In this document: piece by piece, positions 61,888-64,000 of the stretch
Position numbering within the stretch: the stretch's first letter is position 1
Layout: every line of letters starts with the position of its first letter
DNA from: Klebsiella pneumoniae
GTDB lineage: Bacteria; Myxococcota_A; UBA796; SXON01
Reading direction: 5' to 3'
Assembly: GCA_945861635.1 (NCBI GenBank)
Contig: CAMAWH010000015.1
Coordinates: 39,261 to 103,260 of the forward strand
Length of the DNA stretch: 64,000 nt
Notes under the pieces: model-generated
What the model was told of the DNA's origin: nothing
The model's database searches: none
Seen by the model: the letters and a program-made list of their open reading frames with translations, nothing else
Translations under genes and position numbers: made by a program

Positions 61888-64000
61888 GTGCTCGTCCCGT
61901 TGATCCTCGCCTGCTCCGCAACCGACGCGCCGGCTGTAGCGGCGGTTGCCCCGGTTGCCCCGGCGACGCCCCCCGACGTCATCCTCGTCACGCTCGACAC
62001 CACTCGTGCGGATCGCATCGGCGCATACGGATACCCTGGTGCCAAAACCGAGACCATCGACGAACTTGCCCGAAACGGAATCCGTTTCGACCATTGCAGT
62101 TCGCCCCTACCGCTCACGATTCCCGCACATGCAACGCTGATGACTGGCCTGTTGCCGTTCCATACGCACGTCCGCGCGAACGGCGACAACGTGCTCGCCG
62201 ATTCGTTCACCACCCTCGCTGAGCGGTACAAAGCCGCAGGGTACGTGACGGCCGCGAGCGTCGCCGCCTTCGTCACGACGCGACAGTGGGGATTCGCTCA
62301 GGGTTTTGACGCCTATTTCGATCAGCTGCCGGAGCAGGGCGCCGACGACCACAACTATTGGCACACGGAGCGTCCAGGGAACGAGGTGGTGGACGACGCC
62401 GTGAACTGGCTCGGCGTGGCACCGACGGACAAACCGCGCTTTCTCTGGGTGCATCTTTACGACCCACACCAGCCGTACAAGCCGGCCGGCGACTACGCGA
62501 CGAGCTTCGCCACACACCCCTACGACGGGGAGATTGCCTTTGTCGACGACCAAATTCAACGCATCGTCGACGCGACGAAGGGCCGGCCCGTGTTGTGGGC
62601 GCTCATCGGCGACCACGGGGAGAGCCTCGGTCAGCATGGCGAGGACACGCACGGCCTGTACGCCTACGACGCGACTTCGCGCGTGCCGTTCATCCTGTCG
62701 GGCGCTGGCGTTGTAGCAGGGGTTGCTTCCGATCCGGTGTCCGCGGCGGATCTGGCGCCAACGCTGTTGCGCGCGTCGGGGTTGGCCGTTCCGCCGGATC
62801 TGGACGGCGCAGCGCAACCCGGCGCGGCGGTGGTGCCCTACCTTGAAAGCTACCAGCTTTCGGAGCGCTTTCGGCTCGCCCCGCATCGGGCGGTCGTCAG
62901 CCAGACGCTCAAGCTGATCGCGACACCAAGGCCGGAACTGTACGATCTGGCGATTGATCCCGACGAACGGGTCAATCTCGCGGACACGCGCTCGGACGAC
63001 GTCGCGCGTCTCATGGGTCTGCTCGGTGACAAGAACGCCGATCCCCCGGGGGACGACGCGGCGAAACTGGACGCCGACACCGTTCAACAACTTGCCTCTC
63101 TGGGCTACGTGTCCGGGGGTGCCGGGGCGGGCGCGGATGCGCTCACGCTCCCCGATCCCAAAGATTACATCGACGTTATCCGCCTGGCTGGGAAGCTCGA
63201 TCGCACGGCGGCGAAGGAGGGTCCGGAGGCGGCGTTGAAGCTTCTCGGGGAAGCGCTCGCCCAAAAGCCGGATGCGTGGGAACTGCGAATGCGGAAGCAG
63301 CAGTTGCTTGGCAAGTTGAAACGACATGACGAGGCAAAGGCGTTTGCCGACGAAACAGCAAAGATGTTCCCGGATAAGTCCAGAACCTGGATTACCCTGG
63401 CCGGCATGGCGGCGGTTGACCGGGACATGCCCGGTGCGCTGACGTTCGCGCGGCGGGCCATCGAGAGCGATCCAACGGATGCGGCTGCCCAGGAGGCGCT
63501 CGTCAGTTCACTGCTTGCGAACGAACTCCACGAGGAGGGAACGGCGAAGGGTGCAGAATACATGGCGCTGAACGCGGCAAATGCTGGAGTCGCCGCGGTG
63601 CTTGGGCGCTACTACCTTGGCAAGCTCGACTTCGCGAACGCCGAGAAAAACCTCCGTGTGGCGGTATCGGGGCCGAATCCGCGTCGGGGGGCGCGCGCGC
63701 AGCTTGCCATGCTCGCCGTCGGCGCCAAGGTGCGTCCGGACGCGTACGCTCTCCTGACCGCTGAGGTCCGTGATTACCCGGGAAACGCGTTTGCGCGCCG
63801 GATGTTGAGTAGAATGTACGCCGAGGATCAACGCTGGCAGGATCAAAAGGAACACGCCGCGTTCATGGCGCAGGCGTTCCCCGAAGAAGGGCGGGCGCAG
63901 TTGATGTTTGCGCAGTGCCTGTTCAATCTTTCCGATTTCGCGGCAACACGGCGCTCGCTCGACGTAGCGCTTCGGCTCGAACCCGAGGACCCGGACATCC
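61888..64000 (+). CDS. Sulfatase-like/TPR lipoprotein (3' end beyond the window)
   Basis: Open from GTG 61888 (GGAGG five bases upstream) to the window edge. MLVPLILAC is a lipobox. Residues about 30-380 are an alkaline-phosphatase-superfamily domain: DVILVTLDTTRADRIGAYGY (metal Asp pair), PLTIPAHATLMTGLLP at the nucleophile position, and LIGDHGESLGQHGEDTHG (metal-binding DHGE). The usual sulfatase C/S-x-P-x-R is replaced by the LT-x-PAH form of a subgroup seen with TPRs, so true sulfatase activity is unsure. The C-terminal part is TPR-like (ALKLLGEALAQKPDAWELRM, GALTFARRAIESDPTDAAAQ). Outer face of the cell. Confidence 0.8.
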   Translation, partial: MLVPLILACSATDAPAVAAVAPVAPATPPDVILVTLDTTRADRIGAYGYPGAKTETIDELARNGIRFDHCSSPLPLTIPAHATLMTGLLPFHTHVRANGDNVLADSFTTLAERYKAAGYVTAASVAAFVTTRQWGFAQGFDAYFDQLPEQGADDHNYWHTERPGNEVVDDAVNWLGVAPTDKPRFLWVHLYDPHQPYKPAGDYATSFATHPYDGEIAFVDDQIQRIVDATKGRPVLWALIGDHGESLGQHGEDTHGLYAYDATSRVPFILSGAGVVAGVASDPVSAADLAPTLLRASGLAVPPDLDGAAQPGAAVVPYLESYQLSERFRLAPHRAVVSQTLKLIATPRPELYDLAIDPDERVNLADTRSDDVARLMGLLGDKNADPPGDDAAKLDADTVQQLASLGYVSGGAGAGADALTLPDPKDYIDVIRLAGKLDRTAAKEGPEAALKLLGEALAQKPDAWELRMRKQQLLGKLKRHDEAKAFADETAKMFPDKSRTWITLAGMAAVDRDMPGALTFARRAIESDPTDAAAQEALVSSLLANELHEEGTAKGAEYMALNAANAGVAAVLGRYYLGKLDFANAEKNLRVAVSGPNPRRGARAQLAMLAVGAKVRPDAYALLTAEVRDYPGNAFARRMLSRMYAEDQRWQDQKEHAAFMAQAFPEEGRAQLMFAQCLFNLSDFAATRRSLDVALRLEPEDPDI

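Overview
The window is a GC-rich, gene-dense stretch of bacterial chromosome with very short spacers and many ATGA, GTGA and TGATG overlaps. It is best read as an (uncultivated?) Myxococcota / deltaproteobacteria-like genome. Supporting signs are the many small lipoproteins with Asp/Gly-rich linkers, a MopE-type metal-binding motif protein, pre-peptidase C-terminal, Kelch and HYDIN-like domain lipoproteins, and a bacterial mevalonate pathway. The phylum is inferred from gene content only. I see no tRNA, rRNA, CRISPR array, insertion sequence or prophage.

Layout. 1-1357: end of NAD synthetase and a prenyl-synthetase-like protein whose catalytic motifs are eroded. 1635-5585: surface/exported accessory proteins, one of them frameshifted. 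5727-8221: trpS, whose 5' end carries a 197-bp duplication/insertion with a leader ORF, then a sigma-70 factor. 8243-14739: two convergent operons, DUF3419/diiron oxygenase-like/GNAT (+) and aminotransferase/LuxE/LuxC/aromatic amino acid hydroxylase (-), which look like a small undescribed metabolic locus. 14807-25653: lipoproteins, mpl, two glycosyltransferases, a DsbD with a doubled N-terminal domain, Hsp33 and a phosphatase.

25677-32174: mevalonate route to IPP/DMAPP (HMG-CoA reductase, mevalonate kinase, diphosphomevalonate decarboxylase, phosphomevalonate kinase-like GHMP kinase, type 2 IPP isomerase). Embedded in it is an ArsC/Spx-family gene with an in-frame TGA at the redox Cys position followed by a bSECIS-like hairpin: a probable selenoprotein that conventional gene calling would truncate. 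32192-40231: acyl-CoA synthetase, MscS channel and a Dpp/Opp-type peptide ABC transporter with its two ATPases fused. 40343-45167: CotH-like and lamin-tail lipoproteins, a B12-binding radical SAM protein and ChrA.

45242-54297: arginine biosynthesis (argG, P-loop protein, argC, argD, N-acyl-ornithine carbamoyltransferase, argB, M20 deacylase, argH). The carbamoyltransferase type implies a pathway through N-acylated citrulline, as in Xanthomonas. 54323-57977: the rho-rpmE-prfA-prmC neighbourhood, in which the rho-position gene has lost the Walker A lysine and the C-terminal part of the motor. 57988-64000: ligA, exported proteins and a partial sulfatase-like/TPR lipoprotein.
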